From DASWOJ01 sp964242325 (GTDB lineage: Bacteria > Pseudomonadota > Alphaproteobacteria > Acetobacterales > Acetobacteraceae), in NCBI GenBank assembly GCA_964242325.1, contig CAXTCI010000002.1, positions 7,694 through 71,693 on the forward strand: a DNA stretch of 64,000 nt. Reading direction: 5' to 3'. The notes beneath the pieces were generated by a model that saw only the letters and a list, made by a program, of their open reading frames with translations, was not told the DNA's origin and did no database searches. Each line of letters starts with the position of its first letter. The first letter of the stretch is position 1. The position numbers and the translations under genes are program-made. Positions 35,490 through 43,663 of this stretch are shown one piece after another.

Positions 35490-36377
35490 ATGAACGGGTT
35501 CTTCGACGGCTTCACGCTGACCAACACGCGGGTGCGGGACGGAGAGTTGCGCCTGCGCCATGGCGGCTCCGGCCCGCCGCTGCTGCTGTTGCACGGCAAC
35601 CCGCAGACCCATGCCATGTGGCACGCCATCGCTCCCGCCTTGGCGCAACGTTACACCGTAATCTGCCCGGACCTGCGTGGCTACGGCGGCAGCTTCAAGC
35701 CGGCGGCGAGCGCCGACCACGCCGCGTATGCCAAGAGCAGCATGGCACGCGACATGGCGGAGCTGATGACGCTCATGGGCCACGACCGCTTCCAGGTGGT
35801 GTCGCACGACCGTGGCGCCCGGGTTGCGCACCGGCTGGCGCTCGACTGCCCTGACCGGGTGGAGCGTCTCGCCGTCATGGACATTGTGCCGACCATTGAG
35901 CACTTCGAGCGAACGGATATGGCCTTCGCGCTCGGCTACTATCATTGGTTCTGGTTCGCGCAGCCGCATCCGTTTCCGGAGGAGTTGATCAATGCCGCCC
36001 CGGACGCGTGGTTCCGTGCGCACACCTCCCGGGAACCGAAGCCGCCAGGCTTCTTCCGTGAGGAGGCGCTGCAGGACTACCTGGCTGCGGCGCATGACCC
36101 GGAGGCGATTACCGGCATGTGCGAGGATTACCGCGCCGCCGCCAGCATAGACCTAGAGCACGACCGCATCAGCCGGGCCGAGGGTCGGCATGTGCGCTGC
36201 CCGTTGCTGGCGCTGTGGGGCGCAAAGGGCAAGGTCGGCGGCTGGTATGACCCGGTGGCGCTGTGGCGGGAATATTGCAGCGCGGATGTAACCGGCGCTG
36301 CCGTGGATAGCGGGCACTACTTGGCGGAGGAGGCACCTGCAGAGGTGCTGGCGCATTTGGACGGCTTCCTGAGCTGA
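35490..36377 (+). CDS. Fluoroacetate/haloacetate dehalogenase-like hydrolase
   Basis: A 295-residue alpha/beta-hydrolase close to fluoroacetate dehalogenases. LLLLHGNPQTHAMWH is the oxyanion strand, and SHDRGARVAHRLALD carries the Asp nucleophile and two Arg that bind carboxylate in FAcD. LAVMDIVPT carries the Asp of the charge relay, YYHWFWFAQP the His-Trp halide-binding pair, MCEDYRAAA the halide Tyr, and DSGHYLAEE the catalytic His. All signature residues of EC 3.8.1.3 are therefore present. ATG 35490 was chosen over 35478 because homology starts there. Other 2-haloacid or epoxide substrates remain possible. Confidence 0.88.
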   Translation: MNGFFDGFTLTNTRVRDGELRLRHGGSGPPLLLLHGNPQTHAMWHAIAPALAQRYTVICPDLRGYGGSFKPAASADHAAYAKSSMARDMAELMTLMGHDRFQVVSHDRGARVAHRLALDCPDRVERLAVMDIVPTIEHFERTDMAFALGYYHWFWFAQPHPFPEELINAAPDAWFRAHTSREPKPPGFFREEALQDYLAAAHDPEAITGMCEDYRAAASIDLEHDRISRAEGRHVRCPLLALWGAKGKVGGWYDPVALWREYCSADVTGAAVDSGHYLAEEAPAEVLAHLDGFLS

Positions 36378-36449
36378 CGTCGTCTGTTTGTTTCGGGTCT
36401 GGACTTAAAACACTGCGATACGACAGGGCTTTGGTCTCCCTAGCCCTGC

Positions 36450-38204
36450 CTACCCACAGACCCGGCGCCATCCTTCCAGCTCCGCCACGCCCCCCACCGC
36501 AGCGGGCCTGCCCAGGAAGTAGCCCTGGCCCTCATCGCATCCCAACGCCTTCAAACGCGCGAACTGTTCCGCCGATTCGATCCCTTCGGCCGTCACCAGC
36601 ATTCCCAGGGACCGGCCCAGCGTCGCGACCGCGCGCACGATGGATGCTGCGCCCGGATCGTCCACCACGTGCGCCACGAACCCGCGGTCAATCTTCAGCT
36701 TGCCGAACGGGAAGCGGCGCAGGTAGCTCAGGCTGGAGTAGCCCGTCCCGAAATCGTCCAGCACGATGCCGACGCCCAAAGCGCGTATGCCGCCGAGCGT
36801 TTGCAGCGTTTGCTCGGTGTCGCGCAGCAGGGTGCCCTCGGTGATCTCCAGTTCCAGCAGGCTCGGCGGCAGGCCGCTGTCCTGCAGCACCTCCGCCACT
36901 AGGGCAACCAGCCCCGGCTGCTGCACCTGGACCGGGGACAGGTTGACCGCCAGCCGGATGCCCCGTCCTTCGCTGTTCCACCGGGCCCCCTGGATGCAGG
37001 CCGTCCGCAGCACCCATTCGCCCACGGGCACGATCAGCCCGGTTTCCTCGCACAGCGGGATGAAATCGCCGGGCTGGATCATGCCCTGTTCCGGATGCTG
37101 CCAGCGCAGCAGCGCCTCCGCCCCAGTGACGCGCCGGGTCGCGAGGTCGACCTGCGGCTGGTAGTGCAGCAGCAATTGGCCATCTGCCAGCGCGCGCCGC
37201 AGATCCTGCTCCATCGAGCGCTGGCGCTGCAGGCGCGCGTTCATGCTGGGATGGAAGTAACGGAAGCTGTTCGGACCCTCGGCCTTGGCAACGTACAACG
37301 CCATGTCTGCGCAACGCAGCACCTCGTCCGGGTCCGGACGCACCTCACCAGCAGCGATCGCGGCGCCGTCGCACAGCGCGATGCCGACGCTAACACCGAT
37401 CAAGACCACTTGCGCGCCCAACTGGAACGGCATGGACAACACGCGGATTACCCGCTCCGCGAAGGCCGCCGCATCTCCGGCGTCCTGCAGGCCGTTCAGG
37501 ATGACTGCGAACTCATCCCCGCCCAAGCGGGACAAGGTGTCGGTCGGGCACACCTCGCGCCGCAGCCGCCCCGCCACCTGGCGCAGCAGCGTGTCCCCGG
37601 CGGCGTGGCCCTGCGTTTCGTTGACCTCCTTGAACCGGTCCAGGTCCAGGCACAGCACCGCCACTATCTCCGGCGAGCGACCGAGTTGCTCCACAATGCC
37701 AGCCAGCCGCTCGGCAAACAGCACGCGGTTGGGCAGTCCGGTCAGCGCGTCGTGGTGCGCCATGCGCTGGATGAGCCGCTCGGCCCGGCGGCGTTCGGTG
37801 ATGTCGTCGTGCGTCGAAACCCAGCCGCCATCCGGCGTCGGCTCGTGATGGATCTCATACACGTCGCCGTTGCGCAGCGTGACCACCGTTTGCAGGGCCT
37901 GATCGGAAAGCTGGATGCTGACCCGCCACGCCAAGTAGCTTTCTTTTGGTATGTCCGGGCCGGTGCCCGCGGCGTAGCGCAGGTCTGCAACCTGCTCCAG
38001 CGTCATGCCAATCCACAGATTCTCCGGCCGGAGGCGATACATTTCCGCATAGCGCCGGTTGAACAGCAGCAACCGACGCTGCCCGTCGAACACGCACAGG
38101 CCCTGGCGCATCTTGTCCAGCGCGCGGTCGCGCAGCCGAATCTGCGCCTGCGGATCATCCACCTGTCCCCAAACCTCCAGGTCCTGGTTTGCGATTGCTG
38201 TCAT
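36450..38204 (-). CDS. PAS-GGDEF-EAL cyclic-di-GMP enzyme
   Basis: A 584-residue cytoplasmic protein. A PAS-like domain (about 25-140, DKMRQGLCVFDGQRRLLLFNRRYAEMY pattern) precedes a GGDEF domain with an intact RLGGDEFAVIL active site and an EAL domain with EALLRW, EITEG, DDFGTGYSSL, KIDRGFV and AEGIES all intact. Both synthesis and hydrolysis of c-di-GMP are therefore possible. The inhibitory RxxD site five residues before GGDEF reads CPTD, so product inhibition is probably lacking. There is no transmembrane segment. The upstream 328 bp are shared with the divergent ABC operon. Confidence 0.94.
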   Translation of the reverse strand: MTAIANQDLEVWGQVDDPQAQIRLRDRALDKMRQGLCVFDGQRRLLLFNRRYAEMYRLRPENLWIGMTLEQVADLRYAAGTGPDIPKESYLAWRVSIQLSDQALQTVVTLRNGDVYEIHHEPTPDGGWVSTHDDITERRRAERLIQRMAHHDALTGLPNRVLFAERLAGIVEQLGRSPEIVAVLCLDLDRFKEVNETQGHAAGDTLLRQVAGRLRREVCPTDTLSRLGGDEFAVILNGLQDAGDAAAFAERVIRVLSMPFQLGAQVVLIGVSVGIALCDGAAIAAGEVRPDPDEVLRCADMALYVAKAEGPNSFRYFHPSMNARLQRQRSMEQDLRRALADGQLLLHYQPQVDLATRRVTGAEALLRWQHPEQGMIQPGDFIPLCEETGLIVPVGEWVLRTACIQGARWNSEGRGIRLAVNLSPVQVQQPGLVALVAEVLQDSGLPPSLLELEITEGTLLRDTEQTLQTLGGIRALGVGIVLDDFGTGYSSLSYLRRFPFGKLKIDRGFVAHVVDDPGAASIVRAVATLGRSLGMLVTAEGIESAEQFARLKALGCDEGQGYFLGRPAAVGGVAELEGWRRVCG

Positions 38205-38532
38205 GCTTCTATCCGCATTTTAATACCGCCGAAGCCTGGCTTAGGGTGCACGGGAATTAGTTAAGAATTGACAAGAGCTGCCGGCTTCAGGGCGGGATTC
38301 GTCGAATATCTCCAGAAGCCTTGCAATTTCGGCACGCCGCCTTCCGGAAACGTCGTCGCAAAATTGTTGATGATCCGAGTTGCGGACGGGTTTCACCATC
38401 GCCGGTGACGGGCAGAGCCGCTGTCCCGGCAATCACCAGGCAGGTGCGGCGGCGGCTTGCAGTCTTGAACCGTTTCATCCAGCCTCACGGGCAACGCTGG
38501 CCGTAAAAGGCTGGCCTTGAGGAGGAACCACC
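38205..38532. promoter_or_regulatory. Divergent intergenic region, GGDEF-EAL gene and ABC operon
   Basis: These 328 bp hold the start regions of both divergent units. The part next to the GGDEF-EAL gene (38215-38280) is relatively AT-rich. A strong GAGGAGGAACC ribosome-binding site lies at the right end. No confident promoter or operator could be identified. Confidence 0.4.
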
Positions 38533-39672
38533 ATGTCCCAGCTGATCACCCGCCGTGGCGTCGCGCTCGGCGCGGGTGCCCTCGCCGCCCTGCCCCGCAT
38601 CGCCCGTGCCGCCGACGACACCATCAAGGTCGGCGTCATGACCCCCGTGACCGGCCCGGCGGCCGAGGCCGGCAGGCTGCAGCAGAACGGCATCAAGATC
38701 GCATTCGACGCCGTGAACGAGAAGGGTGTGCTCGGCCGCAAGCTGGAGATCGTCACCGAGGACGACCAGACCACCAACCCCGGCGCAGTGCTCGCCTTCA
38801 GCCGGCTGGCGTCGCGCCCGGACATCGCCGCCTTCATCGGCCCGATCCGCAGCACCCAGGTCAATGCCGTGGCGCCTGACGTGCTGAAGACCGGCAAGCC
38901 CATGCTGTTCGGCGGCACCGACCCGACGCTGACCCAGCAGGGCAACCCCTGGCTGTTCCGCTGCCGGCCCAATGACAGCTACTCCGCCAAGGTTATCGCC
39001 GAGTTCGGGGTGGGCGAGCTGAAGAAGCAGAAATGGGCGGTGGTGTATTCGACCGACGCCTTTGGCACCAATGGCTCCAAGGCGTTGGAGGCGGCGCTTA
39101 GGGACAAGGGCGTTACCCCCCTGCTGATGCAGGGCTACACCAACCAAGCCAGCGACTACACCGCCGTGGTGCTGGCGGTGCGGCAGTCCGGCGCCGACAT
39201 CCTCGGCAGCTATTTCACCTTCGAGGGCGACCTGGGCATCTTCGCCCGGCAGTTGCGCCAGTTGGGGGTGACGGTTCCCTGGGTCGGCTCGCCCTCCATC
39301 GTCAACACGACGGCGCTCAACCTCGCGGGCCGGTCGCTATTCGGCACTTACGGGGTGGCGGACTATGCCGTGGACGCGACCCCGACGTCGAAGGCGTTCG
39401 GCGACAAGTATCAGTCACTCTATAAGGCGCTGCCCGACAACCAATCCTCCTACGCCTATGACGCCGTGATGCTGCTGGCCCGTGCCATCATCGATGCGGG
39501 CGGCACGGAGCCGGAGAAGCTGCGAGCGGCGCTGGCGGGGATCAAGGGATTCGCCGGGGCGGAGGGCGAGTACAACTTTGACGACAAGGGTGACGGCCTG
39601 CGCGGCTACAACATCGTCAAGAACGAGAACGGCAAGGTCGTGTTCGACCGGAGGATCGAGGTGAAGGGCTGA
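38533..39672 (+). CDS. livK: ABC substrate-binding protein, branched-chain amino acid (LivK) type
   Basis: A 379-residue periplasmic binding protein (Peripla_BP_6). The N-terminus LITRRGVALGAGALAALPRIARA has paired Arg and a hydrophobic core, suggesting Tat export with cleavage near ARA-ADD. The domain starts with IKVGVMTPVTGPAAEAG. YSTDAFGTNGSKALEAALRDKG and NQSSYAYDAVMLLARAI are typical. A strong AGGAGG ribosome-binding site is present. The family binds Leu/Ile/Val but also urea, amides and aromatic acids; here the ligand is not known. Confidence 0.9.
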   Translation: MSQLITRRGVALGAGALAALPRIARAADDTIKVGVMTPVTGPAAEAGRLQQNGIKIAFDAVNEKGVLGRKLEIVTEDDQTTNPGAVLAFSRLASRPDIAAFIGPIRSTQVNAVAPDVLKTGKPMLFGGTDPTLTQQGNPWLFRCRPNDSYSAKVIAEFGVGELKKQKWAVVYSTDAFGTNGSKALEAALRDKGVTPLLMQGYTNQASDYTAVVLAVRQSGADILGSYFTFEGDLGIFARQLRQLGVTVPWVGSPSIVNTTALNLAGRSLFGTYGVADYAVDATPTSKAFGDKYQSLYKALPDNQSSYAYDAVMLLARAIIDAGGTEPEKLRAALAGIKGFAGAEGEYNFDDKGDGLRGYNIVKNENGKVVFDRRIEVKG

Positions 39673-39697
39673 TGGGAATGGGCCACAGCCTGCCTCT

Positions 39698-39841
39698 GCT
39701 CCCTCTCCCTCCGGGAGAAGGTTGGGGTGAGGGAAACAGCAGGCTCGGACTGTCCCGATGCCGGCCCGGCCCGCGCTACCATGGTTTGCCGCAGGTCCCA
39801 TGGCTTCCCTCACCCCAACCCTCTCCCGGAGAGAGAGGGAA
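39698..39841. repeat. REPIN-like inverted repeat pair, copy 2
   Basis: Arms at 39698-39734 and 39806-39841, inverted relative to each other, separated by 71 bp. They lie between livK and livH in the same operon. The second arm ends three bases before the GGAGG ribosome-binding site of livH, so a hairpin there could affect livH translation. Arm sequence matches the other copies. Confidence 0.85.
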
Positions 39842-39859
39842 CCGGAGGCATCCGCGCCC

Positions 39860-40735
39860 ATGAGCCTCGTCCCGCAACTGCTGTTCACCGGCCTTGGCAT
39901 CGGTGCCATCTATGCGCTGGTCGCCCTGGGCTTCGTGCTGCTGATCCGCGCCGCCAGCGTCGTGAACTTCGCACAGGGCGAGTTCTCCATGCTGGGGGCC
40001 TACCTGATGGTGATCCTGGCCGACGACCTGGGGGTGCCGTATTTCGTGGCGCTGCCGGTGACCGTCGCCCTGATGGCCGGGTTCGGCCTATTGTTCGCAG
40101 GCGCAACCTACTGGCCATTGCGGCACCGCGGGCAGTTGCCGGTCATCATCAGCACCATCGGCGCCAGCATCTTCCTGTCCAACTTCGTACTGGTCGCCTA
40201 TGGTCCCAGCCCGCAGGTGCTGCCCGGCCTGTTCGACAACCCCGGCTTCGAGGTCGGCGGCGTGTTCATGGACAGCCAGTATCTCTCCATCATCGTCGCC
40301 GCGGCCGCCCTGGTGCTGCTGCAATATCTGATCTTCGAGAAGACGCTGCTGGGCAAGAAGCTGCAGGCCACCAGCCAGGATAAGGAGATGGCGAGCCTGC
40401 TGGGCATTCCCGTCGCGGCCATGGTGCTGATCACCTTCGGCTACAGCGCGGCGCTCGGCGGGCTGGCCGGCATCCTGGTGGCGCCGGTGCTGTTCGTGTC
40501 GGTGGGGATGGGGGCGATCATCTCGCTGAAGGCGTTCGCGGCCAACATCATCGGCGGCTTCGGCAACATACCTGGCGCCATCCTCGGCGGGCTGGCGCTG
40601 GGCGTGGTGGAAACGTTTGGGGCGGCTTACATCAGCGTGCCCTATAAGGACGCGCTGGCCTTCGGGCTGCTGCTGCTGTTCCTGCTGGTCCGGCCGCAAG
40701 GGCTGTTCGGCGAAAAGATCGCGGAGAAGGCGTGA
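39860..40735 (+). CDS. livH: Branched-chain amino acid ABC permease, LivH-like
   Basis: A 291-residue inner-membrane permease with about eight helices. The signature FTGLGIGAIYALVALGFVLLIRAASVVNFAQGEF is split over residues 8-42. The conserved cytoplasmic loop ATSQDKEMASLLGIPV and IISLKAFAANIIGGFGNIPGAILGG contact the ATPase. The start at 39860 has a GGAGG site within a REPIN-like leader. It is flanked by two repeat pairs, which may set its expression relative to the other operon genes. Confidence 0.94.
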   Translation: MSLVPQLLFTGLGIGAIYALVALGFVLLIRAASVVNFAQGEFSMLGAYLMVILADDLGVPYFVALPVTVALMAGFGLLFAGATYWPLRHRGQLPVIISTIGASIFLSNFVLVAYGPSPQVLPGLFDNPGFEVGGVFMDSQYLSIIVAAAALVLLQYLIFEKTLLGKKLQATSQDKEMASLLGIPVAAMVLITFGYSAALGGLAGILVAPVLFVSVGMGAIISLKAFAANIIGGFGNIPGAILGGLALGVVETFGAAYISVPYKDALAFGLLLLFLLVRPQGLFGEKIAEKA

Positions 40736-40761
40736 TGGGCACGTCCGTCGGCAGCACCGTC

Positions 40762-40916
40762 CTGCTCCCTTTCCTTCCGGGAGAGGGTTGGGGTGAGGGG
40801 GGCCGCCGGCGCCGACATGTCCCGTTGCAGCTTGACCTTTTGCAATCCCTGTGCTGCCGGCCTTCGTGCTTGCTGTTTCCCTCACCCCGACCCTCTCCCG
40901 GAGGGAGAGGGAGCAG
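40762..40916. repeat. REPIN-like inverted repeat pair, copy 3
   Basis: Arms at 40762-40800 and 40877-40916 in inverted orientation, 76 bp apart, between livH and the fused livMG gene. The right arm, CCGACCCTCTCCCGGAGGGA, matches that of copy 1 closely. With copy 2 this brackets livH on both sides. Confidence 0.85.
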
Positions 40917-40976
40917 TAGGCTGCTTACTTCCGGCAAGCCTTCCATTCCCGGCGGCCTTGCCCCTACGGTCCCGGC

Positions 40977-42761
40977 ATGAGCGCCACCACCCTCGCCCCC
41001 GCGGCTTCCCGCATCCAGCACGCCCGGGCTTGGCGCGGCCTGCCCGGACTTGCCCTAGCGGCCGTCGCCATACTGGCCGTGTCCGCGCTGCTGCCGTCCC
41101 AGGGCTACATCCTCAACATCCTCATGCAGGCCGCGACCGAGGCGGTGGCGGTCACCGGGCTGGTGGTGGTATTGGGCTACTGCGGGCAAATTTCCCTGGC
41201 GCAGGCGGCGTTCTTCGGCCTTGGCGCCTATGGCGTGGCCTTGGGCACCGTGGACAGCGGGCTGCACTTCTTTCTGTCGCTCGCGGCCGGCGTCGCCGCG
41301 GCGCTGCTGTTCGGCGTGCTGCTGGGCCTCGCGAGCCTTAGGCTAGGCGGGCACTACCTGGCGATGGTCACGATCTCCTTCCAGCAGATCCTGACGCTGG
41401 TGCTGACCAACTGGATCGGCCTGACGCACGGGCCGGACGGCGTGAAGGGCATCGGCCGCCCCAACGTGCCCGGCCTGCGGCTGGACGCCGGGGACCGCTA
41501 TTTGACGTTCTGCCTGCTGGCGCTGGCGGCGGTGACCTGGGCGGTGTGGCGCCTCAAGACCACGCGGCTCGGCCGGGCCATGCAGTCCGTCAGGGACAAC
41601 GAGATCGCGGCCAGCACTTGCGGCATCGACGTGCTCCGCACCAAGGTCCTGGCGTTCGCCATCAGCGCGATGCTTGGGGGCCTGGGCGGCGGGCTGTATG
41701 CCGGCGCGCGGTCCTACATCAGCCCGGACGAGTTCAGCTTCGCCGAGAGCATCGTCATGCTGACCATGGGCCTGCTGGGCGGCATCGCCTCGCCGTTCGG
41801 GGCGCTGCTGGGCACCGGGCTACTGGTAATCCTGCCGGAGTGGCTGCGCTTCCTGCGTAACATCTACCTGGCGGTGTATGGCGCGGCGGTGATCCTCATC
41901 ATGGTGTTCCTGCCCGAGGGGCTGTGGGGGTTTACCAGCAGGTTGCGCCGGGCCGCGCCTGCCATTACCGGCGATGTGCCGCCGCTGCCGCTGCTGGGAC
42001 AGCGCGGCGCCGCGACGGCGGAGGTCGTGCTGGGGATCGAGGGCCTGGCCAAGCACTTCGGCGGCCTCAAGGCGCTGGACGGGGTGGACCTGGCGGTTCG
42101 CCGCGGCACCGTGCATGCGCTGATCGGGCCGAACGGGTCGGGTAAGAGCACCTTCATCAACGTCGTCACCGGCCTGTATCGCCCGACCGCCGGGCGCATC
42201 ACGCTCGGGGGCCGAGATGTGACCGGTACCGCTCCGCACCAGCGCACTCGCGCTGGGCTGGCCCGCACCTTCCAGAACATCCGCGTGTTCCGCGGCATGA
42301 CGGTGCTGGAGAACGTCATGGTCGGCGCCGAGCGCCCCGGCAACGACATCGCCGAGCAGCCCGCCCTCGTCGTCGAGCGTGCGCTTGCCGCGCTGGACTT
42401 CGTCGGCCTGCGCGCAGATGCCGGGCGGATGGTGGGCACGCTGTCCTATGGGATGCAGCGCTACGTCGAGATCGCCCGCGCCTTGGCCGGCAACCCGGCC
42501 GTCGTGCTGCTGGACGAGCCGGCCGCCGGGCTGAACCTGACGGAGAAGGGCGAGCTGGGCGCGCTGCTGCGGCGCTTGAAGGGCCATGGCCTGACCATAC
42601 TGATCGTGGACCACGACATGAACCTGGTCGAGCAGGTCGCGGACCATATCACCGTGCTCAACTTCGGCCGGCGCATCGCCGATGGGACGCCCCGCGACGT
42701 GCTGGGGCATCCCGACGTGATCGCCGCCTACCTGGGGGAACCGCGCGATGCCGCTGCTTGA
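40977..42761 (+). CDS. Fused branched-chain amino acid ABC permease-ATPase (LivM-LivG)
   Basis: A 594-residue fusion. Residues 1 to about 335 form a LivM permease (VLGYCGQISLAQAAFFGLGAYG, SVRDNEIAASTCGID, PFGALLGTGLLVILPE). Residues about 350-594 form a LivG ATPase with Walker A GPNGSGKST (about 383), signature LSYGMQRYVEIARAL, Walker B VVLLDEPAAGL and switch IVDHDMNLVEQV. The linker is Ala/Pro-rich. Such fusions are known in proteobacteria. It overlaps livF by 14 bases. Confidence 0.94.
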   Translation: MSATTLAPAASRIQHARAWRGLPGLALAAVAILAVSALLPSQGYILNILMQAATEAVAVTGLVVVLGYCGQISLAQAAFFGLGAYGVALGTVDSGLHFFLSLAAGVAAALLFGVLLGLASLRLGGHYLAMVTISFQQILTLVLTNWIGLTHGPDGVKGIGRPNVPGLRLDAGDRYLTFCLLALAAVTWAVWRLKTTRLGRAMQSVRDNEIAASTCGIDVLRTKVLAFAISAMLGGLGGGLYAGARSYISPDEFSFAESIVMLTMGLLGGIASPFGALLGTGLLVILPEWLRFLRNIYLAVYGAAVILIMVFLPEGLWGFTSRLRRAAPAITGDVPPLPLLGQRGAATAEVVLGIEGLAKHFGGLKALDGVDLAVRRGTVHALIGPNGSGKSTFINVVTGLYRPTAGRITLGGRDVTGTAPHQRTRAGLARTFQNIRVFRGMTVLENVMVGAERPGNDIAEQPALVVERALAALDFVGLRADAGRMVGTLSYGMQRYVEIARALAGNPAVVLLDEPAAGLNLTEKGELGALLRRLKGHGLTILIVDHDMNLVEQVADHITVLNFGRRIADGTPRDVLGHPDVIAAYLGEPRDAAA

Positions 42762-43482
42762 GATGGGCGGCCTCACGGCCCGCTACGGCGCGGCGCCGGT
42801 GCTGAAGGACCTATCGCTGGTCGTCGAGGAGGGCGAGATCGTCGCCCTGCTGGGCAGCAACGGCGCCGGCAAGAGCACAACGCTGCGGACCATCAGCGGC
42901 CTGGTGCCGAATGTGACGGGGCGCCTCGCCTTCGCCGGGCAGTCGCTGCTGGGGCTGAAGCCGGAGGCCATCGTGCGCCTGGGCATTGCCCATGTGCCGG
43001 AAGGGCGCCGGGTGTTCCCGGGGCTGACGGTGCGGGAGAATATCCTGCTGGGCGGCAGTAACCGCCGCGGCGTCGCCCGGCGCACGCTGGAAACCGAGGC
43101 CGACGAGATGCTGGCCTTCTTCCCCGGGTTGCAGCCGCTGCAGCATGCCCTGGGCTGGACCCTGTCCGGCGGCCAGTTGCAGATGGTCGCGGTTGCCCGC
43201 GGGCTGATGGCCCATCCGCGGCTGCTGCTGTTGGACGAGCCGTCGCTGGGCCTGGCGCCGCTGGTCGTGCAGCAGGTGTTCCGCATCATCGCCGAGATCA
43301 GGCGCCGCGGCACGACGGTGCTGCTGGTGGAGCAGAACGCGCACATGGCGCTGTCGGTGGCGGACCGCGGGTATGTGCTGGAAACCGGCACGCTGCTGGT
43401 GAGCGGGGCGCCGGGGGAGCTTTGGAGCAATCCGGACGTGCGGGCGGCTTACCTTGGGGGGAAAACGGTGGCCGCGGGGTAG
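42748..43482 (+). CDS. livF: Branched-chain amino acid ABC ATPase, LivF-like
   Basis: A 244-residue ABC ATPase. Walker A is GSNGAGKST, signature LSGGQLQMVAVARGL, Walker B LLLLDEPSLGLAP and switch LVEQNAHMAL, all LivF-like. VPEGRRVFPGLTVRENILLG is the diagnostic segment. It overlaps the fused permease-ATPase gene and ends the operon. With the LivG half it forms the ATPase heterodimer. Confidence 0.95.
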   Translation: MPLLEMGGLTARYGAAPVLKDLSLVVEEGEIVALLGSNGAGKSTTLRTISGLVPNVTGRLAFAGQSLLGLKPEAIVRLGIAHVPEGRRVFPGLTVRENILLGGSNRRGVARRTLETEADEMLAFFPGLQPLQHALGWTLSGGQLQMVAVARGLMAHPRLLLLDEPSLGLAPLVVQQVFRIIAEIRRRGTTVLLVEQNAHMALSVADRGYVLETGTLLVSGAPGELWSNPDVRAAYLGGKTVAAG

Positions 43483-43642
43483 CGGCGGCTCATCCTAAAA
43501 GCCATCGTCTCGATACCGACTGGCACAATGAGTGAGCGGCCGCGGCGTGTGACGGACCTTCGCGTGAGCCCAGGAAGCGGCTACAAGGTGGACAACGACG
43601 CCGCCAGCGCGGCGGTATGCCGGGCAAGCCTGGTGAGGAAGC

Positions 43643-43663
43643 GTCCATTCTCTTGGAATGGAC
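43643..43663. promoter_or_regulatory. Inverted repeat across the MFS gene start
   Basis: GTCCATTC (43643-43650) and GAATGGAC (43656-43663) are perfect eight-base arms around a five-base loop and include the first possible ATG (43658). It may be an operator for a dimeric repressor. In that case the true start could be the next ATG at 43670. Confidence 0.4.
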
